A stretch of 64,000 nucleotides of DNA, taken from the NCBI GenBank assembly GCA_963674555.1, contig OY771429.1, positions 1,240,001 through 1,304,000 on the forward strand, read 5' to 3'. The number at the start of each line of letters is the position of its first letter. Within the stretch, counting starts at the first letter, position 1. The DNA is from JBGMEA01 sp963674555 (GTDB lineage: Bacteria > Bacillota > Clostridia > Eubacteriales > Anaerofustaceae). This document shows positions 33,878 to 42,231 of this stretch, in pieces. The notes beneath the pieces were generated by a model. It made no database searches. It was given only the letters and a program-made list of their open reading frames with translations, and was not told the origin of the DNA. The position numbers and the translations under genes were made by a program.

Positions 33878-36847
33878 ATGCGTGCAAATGACAATATGTC
33901 TGACAAGTCTGACAAGAAGAAAGACGGTAGAGCTATCAAAATCGGAAAGAAAAAAATCAGGATAAAAAAAGCAGTAAAGAAAAATACTGCCGGCGCTAAA
34001 AACACTTCTGATAAGAAGGATACGTCGCAGGGTGCTAATAAAACGAAACGATCAAAAAAGCAAATATGGTTGAATGTTGCATTGATCGTATGCGGCTTTT
34101 TTGTCGCAGTCGGTCTGGTCGGAGTAGGGGTCATGGTTACATGGATGTCAAGCGCACCACCGCTTGATATGAGTAAGTTCGATTATACGGCTACGACCGT
34201 TATTTATGATATAAACGGGGACGTATATCAGGAATTGCAGACGGCTGAAAGTCGTACGCCCGTGACGATAGACGAAGTGGGTAAATTGACACAATTGGCT
34301 TTTGTTGCGATCGAAGATCAGCGTTTTTATTCACACCACGGCGTTGACATCCGCGGTACATTAAAAGCGGTTGTAAATGTTTTGTTAAGTGGTGAAACAG
34401 ACGGTCCCGGCGGAAGTACCTTGACGCAACAATTGATCAAAAACACACATTTGACAAGTGAAACATCTATTGAACGAAAAGTAAAAGAATGGAAATTGTC
34501 TTTTCAACTTGAAAGCAATATGAGTAAAGATCAGGTCTTGGAATCATATTTGAACCAAGTTAATATGTCGATCACTTGGGGTATACAAAGCGCGGCGGAA
34601 GATTATTTCGGAAAAAACGCAGACGAGTTGACGATCGCACAATCCGCTGTTTTAGCGTCTATTGTGAAAACGCCGACATTCTATAAGCCTTATCTATACG
34701 CTGCTGACGAAAATGGGAATGAGTATATTGTAAAAACCAAAGACGAAAACGGGAAAACGATCATTGGATACGATCCCGATAATATGGAACGAGCGATATT
34801 GATCGTTGATAAAATGTATGAATTGGGGCATATCAATGAACGTGAACACGAGATCGCCGTTAACCAACTAGAGAATAATTTGATCGGGCTCACGCTTCCG
34901 GGCGGATCATCCACTTATACGTATTTTACGGATGCCGTTTATTTGGAAGTGCGTGATGAGATCATGGAGCAATATAATTATACACTTGAAGATGCCGAGA
35001 ATCTGCTTTTAAATGGTGGATTGAAAATTTATTCCACCGTTGATCCGATCATACAGAACGCTTTGGAAGAACAAGCTGCTGATGACGATAATTTTCCGAG
35101 TCAAAGTTCATCTGCGCGAAATGCATCCGAAGCTATGAGCGAAGCTACCGGTGAGGAAGTTAACTTTATACCGCAACTGGGCGGTGTAGTGCTCGAAAAT
35201 GAGACCGGTTATGTCGTCGGGATCATCGGCGGACGTGATAAAGACGCAAGTTTGGTTTTAAACAGGGCACTTCAAAAATTCCAGATCGGCTCAACGACAA
35301 AACCACTAACGGTATATGCTGCGGGTATTGATTCAGAAAAGATCACTATGGCTACGACTTTTGATAATATGCCGCTTAATTTCGGCAGTTGGAAAGTCGT
35401 GAATACACCTGCGACCTATACAGGTATGACTTCAAGCCGACAAGGTATCGTCGGATCGATCAACGTAGTTGCTGTGTTAGCGCAAAAACGGGTCGGTGTA
35501 GATACTTCGGCTATGTACGGCGAACTGTTTGGATTAGAGATCACACGAGAAGGTACGATGAACGATATGAACCCGGCGGCACTTGCCCTCGGTGGATACA
35601 CGTACGGACAGACACCTTTAGCTGTAGCGAATGCATACACAACTTTCCCAAATGGCGGATATCGTATAACGCCTACGTTCTTTACAAAAGTGGAAGATGG
35701 AAACGGTAATATTATCCTTGAGACTACGCAAGAAAGCGTACAAGTCATAAGAGAAGAAACCGCTTTTATCGTAACGAGTGCTTTGCGTGAAGTTGTGCGC
35801 GGCGGTACGACGACGCGTTCCGTACCGGGACAACAAATGGGCGGTAAAACAGGGACGACTGATAATGAAGCTTGTACATGGTTTACAGGATTCACTTCAA
35901 AATATACAGCCTCTTTCTGGTGGGGATATGATGAAAATATCGTCACTGTAGACGGAGAAACATACTATTTGAACATCAATATGGGTGGTGGCGGAAGAAA
36001 CAGCCCTGCGCAGTATTGGGAAAAAGTTTTCAGACAATTCTATGAAGAAAAAGATTTGCCGGATGGGTACTTACCGAGTCAGCCTGACGGCGTATTCGCA
36101 GCGGCAATCGACGGTGTATCCGGAAAAGCACCAACGGAACTGTCGGCTTTGGATCCACGCGGTTCGCAAATACGAAGCGAATATTTTATCAAAGGTACAT
36201 ATCCCGCGGAAAGCGACGATATGCATGTCGAAGTTACGATTTGCGCGGATACGGGTTTATTAGCTACACCATACTGCACCAATGTTGAAACTGTCGTTAT
36301 GATCGATAAAACCGTTGCACAAGCGGCATGGCCTGAAGGTGCGAGATTAAGGATCGCGAATTACGTTGCCAAGAATGAAAAAGGTGCGATAGCACCGACG
36401 GAGTATTGTGAAGTTCATACCGAAGCAAACGCAGTCACTGGTTTTGAGTTCAGTACAGAATTTACGACGAATAATATCGTTTCGGAAGTTACGATCAATG
36501 CGGGTGAATCAATGATGTTGTATCTTAAGACAGTATCCGCAAGCGGAGTGAATAATATCACAAGCGAAACTCCTACATACATTGCCGGGAATGAAGCGAT
36601 AGCCACAGTTGCAAAGAGCGGAAATGGGATATCGATCAATGCGATTTCGGAAGGGACGACGACGATCACCGCTTCGTACACTTACGGCACGGAGTATACG
36701 GTTTCGAGAACGATCCAGATCAATGTCGAACCTGCGGTTGTAGTACCGCCTGAGGACCCTGATCCGGATCCGCCTGAAGATACCGGTATGATCGACAGAA
36801 CATTAACATTCAATACAGGCTTTGAACTTGTAGGTAGTATTTTCTGA
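33878..36847 (+). CDS. Class A penicillin-binding protein (PBP1A type) with C-terminal Ig-like tail
   Basis: A 989-residue bifunctional peptidoglycan synthase. A very basic N-terminus (KIGKKKIRIKKAVKKN) precedes one membrane segment (about 65-90). The GT51 transglycosylase has AIEDQRFYSHHGVDIRGTL and GPGGSTLTQQLIKN. The transpeptidase has the Ser motif IGSTTKPLTV, the second motif SIN in GSINVVAV, and GGKTGTTDNEACTWF. After about residue 840 come a BIG2-like domain (EGTTTITASYTYGTEYTVS) and a Pro/Asp spacer (PPEDPDPDPPED). GGGAGGT 5 nt before ATG 33878 sets the start; an earlier in-frame start has no such site. Confidence 0.94.
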   Translation: MRANDNMSDKSDKKKDGRAIKIGKKKIRIKKAVKKNTAGAKNTSDKKDTSQGANKTKRSKKQIWLNVALIVCGFFVAVGLVGVGVMVTWMSSAPPLDMSKFDYTATTVIYDINGDVYQELQTAESRTPVTIDEVGKLTQLAFVAIEDQRFYSHHGVDIRGTLKAVVNVLLSGETDGPGGSTLTQQLIKNTHLTSETSIERKVKEWKLSFQLESNMSKDQVLESYLNQVNMSITWGIQSAAEDYFGKNADELTIAQSAVLASIVKTPTFYKPYLYAADENGNEYIVKTKDENGKTIIGYDPDNMERAILIVDKMYELGHINEREHEIAVNQLENNLIGLTLPGGSSTYTYFTDAVYLEVRDEIMEQYNYTLEDAENLLLNGGLKIYSTVDPIIQNALEEQAADDDNFPSQSSSARNASEAMSEATGEEVNFIPQLGGVVLENETGYVVGIIGGRDKDASLVLNRALQKFQIGSTTKPLTVYAAGIDSEKITMATTFDNMPLNFGSWKVVNTPATYTGMTSSRQGIVGSINVVAVLAQKRVGVDTSAMYGELFGLEITREGTMNDMNPAALALGGYTYGQTPLAVANAYTTFPNGGYRITPTFFTKVEDGNGNIILETTQESVQVIREETAFIVTSALREVVRGGTTTRSVPGQQMGGKTGTTDNEACTWFTGFTSKYTASFWWGYDENIVTVDGETYYLNINMGGGGRNSPAQYWEKVFRQFYEEKDLPDGYLPSQPDGVFAAAIDGVSGKAPTELSALDPRGSQIRSEYFIKGTYPAESDDMHVEVTICADTGLLATPYCTNVETVVMIDKTVAQAAWPEGARLRIANYVAKNEKGAIAPTEYCEVHTEANAVTGFEFSTEFTTNNIVSEVTINAGESMMLYLKTVSASGVNNITSETPTYIAGNEAIATVAKSGNGISINAISEGTTTITASYTYGTEYTVSRTIQINVEPAVVVPPEDPDPDPPEDTGMIDRTLTFNTGFELVGSIF

Positions 36848-36864
36848 CAAGATAGACTATTTCA

Positions 36865-36896
36865 AGAAAGCATGTCGGTTTGAGACATGCTTTCTT
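36865..36896 (+). terminator. Terminator of the PBP gene
   Basis: GAAAGCATGTC pairs perfectly with GACATGCTTTC; a short T-rich stretch (TTTC) follows. Confidence 0.7.
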
Positions 36897-36979
36897 TCAA
36901 TTATGATCCTCATTCGCTCATGCATGGCTATTCAGTCAATATATAAGCATAGCAGGATCAAAATGGTTAAGGAGAGTAT

Positions 36980-38107
36980 ATGGATAAAAAACAACGAAAA
37001 AGCTATATGTTCCTCATTTTTTTTACCGCATTGTTATTTCTCTTAGTTATGAAAATCGACCTTGTATTACAGATCTTAGGGACTGTATTTTCGATCTTGA
37101 CGCCGATTTTTATCAGTATCGCTATTGCATTTGTTTTATACAAGCCTTATCGATTTTTTCTGAAACTATACTGTATGAAACTAAAGAAAGAAAGACCGCA
37201 TAAAATTGCGAGCATGCTTTCGATTTTATCGGTATATATATTGTTTTTAGGTGCAGTTGCCGGGATCATTCGATTTATTATCCCGCAATTGATCGACAGC
37301 GTAACATTATTCACATCCAATATTGATACTTATACGGTCAGCTTGAATGCTTTTATACAACGCACGATTGATTTCTTACAGCTCAATAATATCGATATGA
37401 CATCGATCAGAGAAAATATCGATAATATTTTAACCAGCACCGGTAATGTGATCTCTTTCCTTTTTCCACAGATCTATGATTTTACAACAGGTTTGATCCT
37501 ATCGGTTTTCAATATCTTTTTAGGGTTTATTCTATCGATTTATCTTTTAGCGGATAATGAACGTTTGTTACGGCAGATCCGAAAATTAGTCTTAGCATAT
37601 TTGCCCGAGAAAATCAGCATGAAATTGTTCGAAGTGCAAAAGATTACATCCGAAACATTTTCAAAATTTATTTTGGGCCAAGTGATAGAAGCCGTAATTT
37701 TGGGCGTAATGTGTTTTATCGGGATGACATTATTAAAGTTTCCGTACCCACTTTTGATCAGTACGATTATAGGGATCACAGCGCTTGTACCGATCGTCGG
37801 AGCTATCGTGGGCGCTGTCCCGGGTATACTTATTTTATTAATGATCGAACCGATCAGTGCTTTATGGTTCATCGTATTCATTATTATCTTGCAACAGATT
37901 GAAGGAAATTTGATCTATCCGAAAGTGGTAGGCGACTCCATCGGACTCCCTGCTATATGGGTACTTTTAGCCGTTATTGTCAGCGGAGGGATCGCTGGTA
38001 TACTCGGTATCTTGATCGGCGTGCCGTTAGCATCCGTGCTATACCAAATATTATCGCGGGACGCAGATCGTAAAATTGAAACAAAAAAACGCATAAACAG
38101 CATATAA
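36980..38107 (+). CDS. AI-2E family (UPF0118/PerM-like) membrane protein
   Basis: A 375-residue membrane protein with about seven to eight hydrophobic segments. The central soluble region (residues 105-150) is a coiled stretch (IQRTIDFLQLNNIDMTSIRENI). Conserved family blocks are visible: EKISMKLFEVQKITSETFSKF, LGQVIEAVILGVMC and QQIEGNLIYPKVVGDSIGLP. Members have been linked to autoinducer-2 export or ion/proton antiport; the substrate here is unknown. AAGGAGA precedes ATG. Confidence 0.88.
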   Translation: MDKKQRKSYMFLIFFTALLFLLVMKIDLVLQILGTVFSILTPIFISIAIAFVLYKPYRFFLKLYCMKLKKERPHKIASMLSILSVYILFLGAVAGIIRFIIPQLIDSVTLFTSNIDTYTVSLNAFIQRTIDFLQLNNIDMTSIRENIDNILTSTGNVISFLFPQIYDFTTGLILSVFNIFLGFILSIYLLADNERLLRQIRKLVLAYLPEKISMKLFEVQKITSETFSKFILGQVIEAVILGVMCFIGMTLLKFPYPLLISTIIGITALVPIVGAIVGAVPGILILLMIEPISALWFIVFIIILQQIEGNLIYPKVVGDSIGLPAIWVLLAVIVSGGIAGILGILIGVPLASVLYQILSRDADRKIETKKRINSI

Positions 38108-38116
38108 TATTCATAC

Positions 38117-38145
38117 TTGACTTTAAGTAGTCATCATGATATACT
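38117..38145 (+). promoter_or_regulatory. Promoter of the rplU-prp-rpmA operon
   Basis: TTGACT (38117-38122) and TATACT (38140-38145) with a 17-bp spacer; transcription would begin near 38152, just before the leader RNA. Confidence 0.75.
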
Positions 38146-38161
38146 AAATTGCTAAAGTATC

Positions 38162-38207
38162 CGCTCACGAAAGGTTTTAAAGTGTAAAGCACACCTTGAT
38201 CGTGGCG
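38162..38207 (+). promoter_or_regulatory. Ribosomal protein L21 leader RNA
   Basis: CGCTCACGA (38162-38170) pairs with TCGTGGCG (38200-38207). Inside, AAGGT pairs with ACCTT and GTG with CAC around a small loop. The position between the promoter and rplU and the nested stem fit the known L21 leader of Bacillota, through which L21 is thought to repress its own operon. Confidence 0.6.
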
Positions 38208-38236
38208 AGATTGGTTCGTGGAGGTAAAATTTAATT

Positions 38237-38761
38237 ATGTACGCAGTCATTAAAACAGGCGGTAAACAATACCGTGTGGAGAAAGGCGATGTGATCAATG
38301 TTGAAAAGATCGCGCTTTCCAGAGCAAATCAAAAGACAGTCAAATTTGATGAAGTATTGATGCTCAACGACGGTAAAAAGAATCATATCGGAACACCTAC
38401 GTTAAAAGACGCACAGGTGGAAGCAAAGATCCTGAATACCGGTAAATTGGAAAAAGTTGTCGTTTATAAGTATAAGTCAAAAAAGGACTACAGAAGAAAA
38501 CAAGGACACAGACAGCCTTATATGGAATTGGAAATCACAAAGGTTGACATGAAAGCACCCAAAAAAGCAACAACGACGGCGAAAGATGCTGACGAGAAAA
38601 CTGTTGCGGACACGAAAGCGACCGCTAAATCAACTACAGGCGCAGCAAAGAAAACAACGACAAAAGCTAAATCAACAAGCACAGCAAAGAAAACAACAAC
38701 CGCAAAAGCCAAAACCACATCAACAAAGAAAGCTGCTGCGGATAAAACAACGGATAAATAA
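38237..38761 (+). CDS. rplU: 50S ribosomal protein L21 with long Lys/Ala/Thr-rich C-terminal tail
   Basis: A 174-residue protein. Residues 1-103 are a normal L21 (MYAVIKTGGKQYRVEKGDV, KVVVYKYKSKKDYRRKQGHR, PYMELEITKV), which binds 23S rRNA. The remaining 70 or so residues are low-complexity Lys, Ala and Thr (for example KKTTTKAKSTSTAKKTTT), resembling histone H1 tails. L21 is normally about 103 residues, so the tail is unusual. It is in frame with no stop between, and is followed by prp 18 bp on. Confidence 0.95.
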   Translation: MYAVIKTGGKQYRVEKGDVINVEKIALSRANQKTVKFDEVLMLNDGKKNHIGTPTLKDAQVEAKILNTGKLEKVVVYKYKSKKDYRRKQGHRQPYMELEITKVDMKAPKKATTTAKDADEKTVADTKATAKSTTGAAKKTTTKAKSTSTAKKTTTAKAKTTSTKKAAADKTTDK

Positions 38762-38778
38762 ATCTTTGTGAGGTTGAT

Positions 38779-39117
38779 ATGATACGGGCAGAATTTTTTA
38801 AAAACTCTGCTACAGGTACGATCACAAAGGTTACTGTTTCCGGCCATGCCGATCAGGGTGCGTATGGGAAGGATATTGTTTGCGCAAGTGTATCAACGCT
38901 GTTTATAGCGATCTGTAACGGGTTGGAAGAACATGCGGGCGTTAGCCCAGATACATTTATCAATGAAACATATTCGCAATTTTCATTCGATCCCGATATG
39001 CTTGATGCGACGCAAGCGCTCAAAGCACAAACATTGATGCAAACTTTTTTAAGCGCTATGCAAGGTTTGGCAAAGGAACACAAAGAATATATCGAAGTAT
39101 TGATAACGGAGGAATAA
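38779..39117 (+). CDS. prp: Ribosomal-processing cysteine protease Prp
   Basis: A 112-residue cysteine protease that removes the N-terminal extension of L27. The catalytic His lies in VSGHADQGAYG and the Cys in DIVCASVSTLF. It is coded between rplU and rpmA, as in all Bacillota with an extended L27. Its substrate, with the matching cleavage motif, is the next gene. Confidence 0.93.
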   Translation: MIRAEFFKNSATGTITKVTVSGHADQGAYGKDIVCASVSTLFIAICNGLEEHAGVSPDTFINETYSQFSFDPDMLDATQALKAQTLMQTFLSAMQGLAKEHKEYIEVLITEE

Positions 39118-39118
39118 A

Positions 39119-39415
39119 ATGATTAGATATACGACAGAGAATTTACAACTGTTCGCACATAAAAAAGGTGTGGGTAGTTCTAAGAACGGAAGAGACAGCG
39201 AATCTAAACGACTCGGCGTAAAACGCGGAGACGGACAGTTTGTACTTGCGGGTAATATCCTTGTAAGACAAAGAGGAACCAAGATCCATCCGGGCGAGAA
39301 TGTCGGACTCGGACATGACCATACTTTGTTCGCGAAAGCGGATGGTGTCGTTCGATTTGAGCGTTTAGGTAAAAATCGTAAACAAGTATCCATCAGACCT
39401 AAAGTTGAAGCTTAG
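39119..39415 (+). CDS. rpmA: 50S ribosomal protein L27 with Prp-cleaved N-terminal extension
   Basis: A 98-residue protein near the peptidyl-transferase centre. It begins MIRYTTENLQLFAHKKGVG; by family analogy Prp cuts after NLQLF, exposing the AHKKG end that reaches the tRNA acceptor ends. The core has GVKRGDGQFVLAGNILVRQRG. AGGAGG-like GGAGG sits inside the end of prp. A terminator follows. Confidence 0.97.
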   Translation: MIRYTTENLQLFAHKKGVGSSKNGRDSESKRLGVKRGDGQFVLAGNILVRQRGTKIHPGENVGLGHDHTLFAKADGVVRFERLGKNRKQVSIRPKVEA

Positions 39416-39430
39416 ATAAAACATAAATTA

Positions 39431-39458
39431 AAACCGCGTATTTACGCGGTTTTTTATT
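39431..39458 (+). terminator. Terminator of the rplU operon
   Basis: AAACCGCG pairs with CGCGGTTT around TATTTA, followed by a T run. The A-rich left side may also serve the converging AEC transporter gene. Confidence 0.85.
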
Positions 39459-39473
39459 TGAGAAATTTAAAAA

Positions 39474-40430
39474 TTACATTGCGCCTATCGACCTTGCAAT
39501 GAATATCAGAATAAATAAAGACAGAGATGAGAACATCGTAGAACTGACGACAAGATGGGATGCGAGCGTATGATCCGCGTGCATGTTTTTGGCCATAATA
39601 GCACTTGACACAGCGATAGGAGATGCGAATGCCGTTAAAATAATACAGAATTCCAGGTCACGAAAACCTATGAAGTATGCTGCGCTAAGAACGATAAGCG
39701 GCGTTATTAAAAGCTTTCCTATCGTACCGACAACGATCAGTGCACCATTGGACCGAATCGCTGAGAAATCGAACTCAGCGCCTAAGATCAGCAGTGCGAA
39801 TGCAGGTGCTATTGAAGAAATGCTTCTAAGTGCCGTATCAAAAACACCGGGGAAACGAAGGCCTGATATATTTACGATAAAGGCTAAGATAAGTGTGATG
39901 ATAAACGGATTTGTGATCAGGTTTTTTGTGACCATTTTAAAATCGGCTTTGCCTTGATCGTTGAATACCGATAGCGCAAGAACGGCGCATACATTTACTA
40001 CGGGAACAAAGATAGCGGCAACGATCGAGACTTCCAAAGCGCCTTCGACTCCATAGATCGCCTGACAGATCGGTATGCCGATCAAGATAAAATTACTACG
40101 TGTTACAGCCTGGATCATGATCCCACGTCTTTTATTATCTTTAAGACAGATCGGTATGACGATAAAAGCTAAGATATTGACTGCAATGATCGCGAAGACG
40201 ATAAACAGCATCAATCGAGCGTTGAAAGCCGCCTTAAGATCCGAATTGTAAACATTGTAAAAGATCAAACTCGGCAATAAAAACCGAAAGGTCAGTTTAT
40301 TCCCGCTGTTCGCAAACTGTTCTGATATGATATGCGTGCGTTTTAAAATATACCCTGCGATCATAATAAGAAACAGGGGGAGCACGATATTGGCCGAAAA
40401 AACAAAGTTCTGCATAGGGCTCGCTTTCAC
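39474..40430 (-). CDS. Auxin efflux carrier (AEC) family transporter
   Basis: A 318-residue membrane protein with about ten hydrophobic segments. Blocks typical of AEC carriers are VLPLFLIMIAGYILKR at the start, NKLTFRFLLPSLIFYN, SNFILIGIPICQAIYG and ASPIAVSSAIMAKN. Bacterial members export malate, malonate or other small acids or amino acids; the substrate is unknown here. It stands alone between rpmA and rplS. Confidence 0.9.
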   Translation of the reverse strand: MKASPMQNFVFSANIVLPLFLIMIAGYILKRTHIISEQFANSGNKLTFRFLLPSLIFYNVYNSDLKAAFNARLMLFIVFAIIAVNILAFIVIPICLKDNKRRGIMIQAVTRSNFILIGIPICQAIYGVEGALEVSIVAAIFVPVVNVCAVLALSVFNDQGKADFKMVTKNLITNPFIITLILAFIVNISGLRFPGVFDTALRSISSIAPAFALLILGAEFDFSAIRSNGALIVVGTIGKLLITPLIVLSAAYFIGFRDLEFCIILTAFASPIAVSSAIMAKNMHADHTLASHLVVSSTMFSSLSLFILIFIARSIGAM

Positions 40431-40518
40431 TCAGAAGATTCTTTCTTGATTCAATCATTATACTATATACGATATAGTTTGTATAGATAGGCTTTTATAA
40501 CCTAAGACGTAAAAAAAT

Positions 40519-40543
40519 AAAAGATCGCATGATGCGATCTTTT
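40519..40543 (-). terminator. Terminator of rplS
   Basis: AAAAGATCGCA pairs with TGCGATCTTTT around TGA. On the minus strand the stem is followed by ATTTTTTT. It sits directly after the rplS stop. Confidence 0.85.
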
Positions 40544-40545
40544 AC

Positions 40546-40890
40546 TTATCGTCTTTTTTCTTTGACTTTTACAGCCTTACCAACTCGACCTCTTAAGTAG
40601 TTGAGCTTAGCTCGACGTACTTTACCGCTTTTCACGACTTCGATCTTTTCGATCCTGGGTGAATTCAGCGGGAAGGTTCTTTCAACACCCACGCCGTAAG
40701 ATATTTTTCTTACTGTGAATGTTTCGCGAGAGCCGCCGTTTTGACGTTTGAGCACGATCCCTTCAAAGATTTGAATTCTTTCGCGTTTTCCTTCAACGAT
40801 CTTCACATGTACTTTGACAGTGTCGCCGACAAAAAATTGCGGTATATCATCTTTGATGTTTTCTTGTTCTACGATTTTCAATAGATCCAT
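40546..40890 (-). CDS. rplS: 50S ribosomal protein L19
   Basis: A 114-residue protein of the 30S-50S interface. FFVGDTVKVHVKIVEGKRERI-like start (FVGDTVKVHVKIVEGKRER), QIFEGIVLKRQNGG, GVGVERTFPLNSP and KSGKVRRAKLNYLRG are all family-typical. It usually follows trmD; here it is alone with its own promoter and terminator. Confidence 0.97.
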   Translation of the reverse strand: MDLLKIVEQENIKDDIPQFFVGDTVKVHVKIVEGKRERIQIFEGIVLKRQNGGSRETFTVRKISYGVGVERTFPLNSPRIEKIEVVKSGKVRRAKLNYLRGRVGKAVKVKEKRR

Positions 40891-40956
40891 TTGTGCTCCT
40901 CCTTCCTTCCTAAGCGTTCTTGTATCGAAACAGAGGACCGCCGTAATAGCTTAAAC

Positions 40957-40985
40957 AGTATATCATAACGTATTGTGAAAATCAA
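40957..40985 (-). promoter_or_regulatory. Promoter of rplS
   Basis: On the minus strand TTGATT (40985-40980) and TATACT (40962-40957) are 17 bp apart, giving a leader of about 60 nt. TAAGC and GCTTA in the leader could pair, but the known L19 leader was not clearly recognised. Confidence 0.65.
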
Positions 40986-41048
40986 ATAAAATATTAGATT
41001 TCTTTGTTTAAAAATACGTTACATGAACATTACCCTACATTTACGAGA

Positions 41049-41111
41049 TTTATACAAATTTGTATAAAATTGTTGAAAAGATGTTGATAATGTTTATAAC
41101 ATTGTGGATAT
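41049..41111 (+). repeat. Tandem DnaA-box-like 9-mers and a 20-bp palindrome between rplS and smr
   Basis: The 300-base gap upstream of rplS holds a perfect 20-bp AT palindrome (41049-41068). Four same-strand 9-mers related to the DnaA box TGTGGATAA follow: TGTTGAAAA (41071), TGTTGATAA (41082), TGTTTATAA (41091) and TGTGGATAT (41103). TGTATAAAA (41061) is a weaker fifth. Spacing is 9 to 12 bp. This may be a DnaA-binding or titration region; the second and fourth boxes each differ from consensus at one base. Confidence 0.4.
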
Positions 41112-41190
41112 TTGCGTTTTCGAACGGAAAATAGCCTTAAAACAAGCAAAAAAATGCGAATAAGATGTTGTTAACAAAAAAAAAAGTGTG

Positions 41191-41439
41191 TTATCGATTT
41201 GGTATTTTTATCAAAAAGACCGTAATTCCGGGGTTCATACTGACGATCTTACGTTCGATTCGATCGTGTTGAAACTCTTTACGGACCATGTCGAGCAATC
41301 TTTTTCCTTGTCTGTATCCGTGGATGACAACTACTTCTTTTACATCGTCGGGTAGATATTCGAGATAGTAATCCAGTTCAGAGATCGCTTCATTGACGGT
41401 CATGCCATGGATGTCGATCTCTGCTTCATATGCATTCAA
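41191..41439 (-). CDS. Small Smr-domain protein
   Basis: An 82-residue protein that is little more than an Smr domain: IDIHGMTVNEAISELDYYL and VVVIHGYRQGKRLLDMVR. The HGxT-type and HGxGxG-like motifs are the conserved nuclease/nucleic-acid-binding parts; here the second reads HGYRQGK, a slight variant. Free-standing Smr domains act on DNA or RNA in recombination or ribosome rescue. The start is TTG 41439 with AAGGA in the end of rlmB, 4 bp downstream of the rlmB stop; the gene is translationally linked to rlmB. Confidence 0.75.
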   Translation of the reverse strand: MNAYEAEIDIHGMTVNEAISELDYYLEYLPDDVKEVVVIHGYRQGKRLLDMVRKEFQHDRIERKIVSMNPGITVFLIKIPNR

Positions 41440-41443
41440 ACGA

Positions 41444-42190
41444 TCACGTCCTTGCTTGTTCGAATTGTTTCGCGGCTTCAAACAGAACGATGCCCGCCGC
41501 GACAGATGCATTCAATGAATCGAGTTTTCCGCGCATCGGGATCATCGATAGGAAATCGCATTTGCTTTTGATGAGTTTACCGAGTCCTTTACCTTCACTT
41601 CCGATGATCACAAGTAACGGCATATCGTAGTCGATGGTGTGATAGACTTGTCCTTCGATATCGCAACCGACGACAAACACGCCTTGTTTTTTTAACAGAT
41701 CGATCGTTTGCGCCAAGTTAGAAACTTGTGCGATCTTGATATATTCTACGCTTCCGGCTGAAGTTTTATAGATGCCTTCGTTGATCATGGCGCTTTTGCG
41801 TTTCGCGATGATGATACCGTGCGCCCCCGCGCAATATGCGCTTCGAATGATCGCGCCGGCGTTGTGTCCGTCTGTGATCTCGTCTAACATGACGATGAAC
41901 GGTTTTTCGTTTTTATCATAGGCTTCGTTTAGGATATCATCGACTTCATAAAAGGTCACAGGCGAGCTCATCGCTAAGATGCCTTGATGATTCCCGTTTT
42001 GTGTCATACTGTCCAATTTGCGTTTATCGGTCATTTGGACATAAATATTCCTATCTTGCGCCATTTTTCTCAAAGTGCTGAGGGTATGGTCGGTCTCGCC
42101 TTTTGCGATGTAGATCTTATTGATATTTCGGCCGCTGCGAAGTGCTTCCTTAACAGGATTTCTGCCGAATATTTTTTCGTATTGTGGCAT
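41444..42190 (-). CDS. rlmB: 23S rRNA (guanosine-2'-O-)-methyltransferase, TrmH/SpoU family
   Basis: A 248-residue SPOUT methyltransferase. An N-terminal L30e-like substrate domain (1-75, FGRNPVKEALRSGRNINKIY) precedes the knotted domain with DEITDGHNAGAIIRSAYCAG (motif 1), VIIGSEGKGLGKLI (motif 2) and MRGKLDSLNASVAAGIVLFE (motif 3). RlmB modifies G2251 in E. coli numbering. In Bacillota this gene usually follows cysS-mrnC; here it is with the smr gene. Confidence 0.93.
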   Translation of the reverse strand: MPQYEKIFGRNPVKEALRSGRNINKIYIAKGETDHTLSTLRKMAQDRNIYVQMTDKRKLDSMTQNGNHQGILAMSSPVTFYEVDDILNEAYDKNEKPFIVMLDEITDGHNAGAIIRSAYCAGAHGIIIAKRKSAMINEGIYKTSAGSVEYIKIAQVSNLAQTIDLLKKQGVFVVGCDIEGQVYHTIDYDMPLLVIIGSEGKGLGKLIKSKCDFLSMIPMRGKLDSLNASVAAGIVLFEAAKQFEQART

Positions 42191-42231
42191 AATGTTTTTC
42201 TCCCGACATCAATCTGATATCGTTTCTTTAA

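Noticed and set aside
38586..38771. Alternative frame inside the L21 tail encoding a Gln/Arg/Lys-rich peptide
   Set aside because: It is a by-product of the repetitive AAG/ACA-rich DNA; the L21 frame continues through it and has the better context.
40891..40956. Ribosomal protein L19 leader RNA
   Set aside because: A weak TAAGC/GCTTA pairing is present in the rplS leader, but the rest of the known leader structure could not be traced.
41041..41190. Possible chromosomal origin of replication
   Set aside because: The DnaA-box-like 9-mers are suggestive, but dnaA, dnaN, rpmH and rnpA are not here. The khpB-mnmE-mnmG-noc order puts oriC beyond the right end. Kept only as a DnaA-like repeat.
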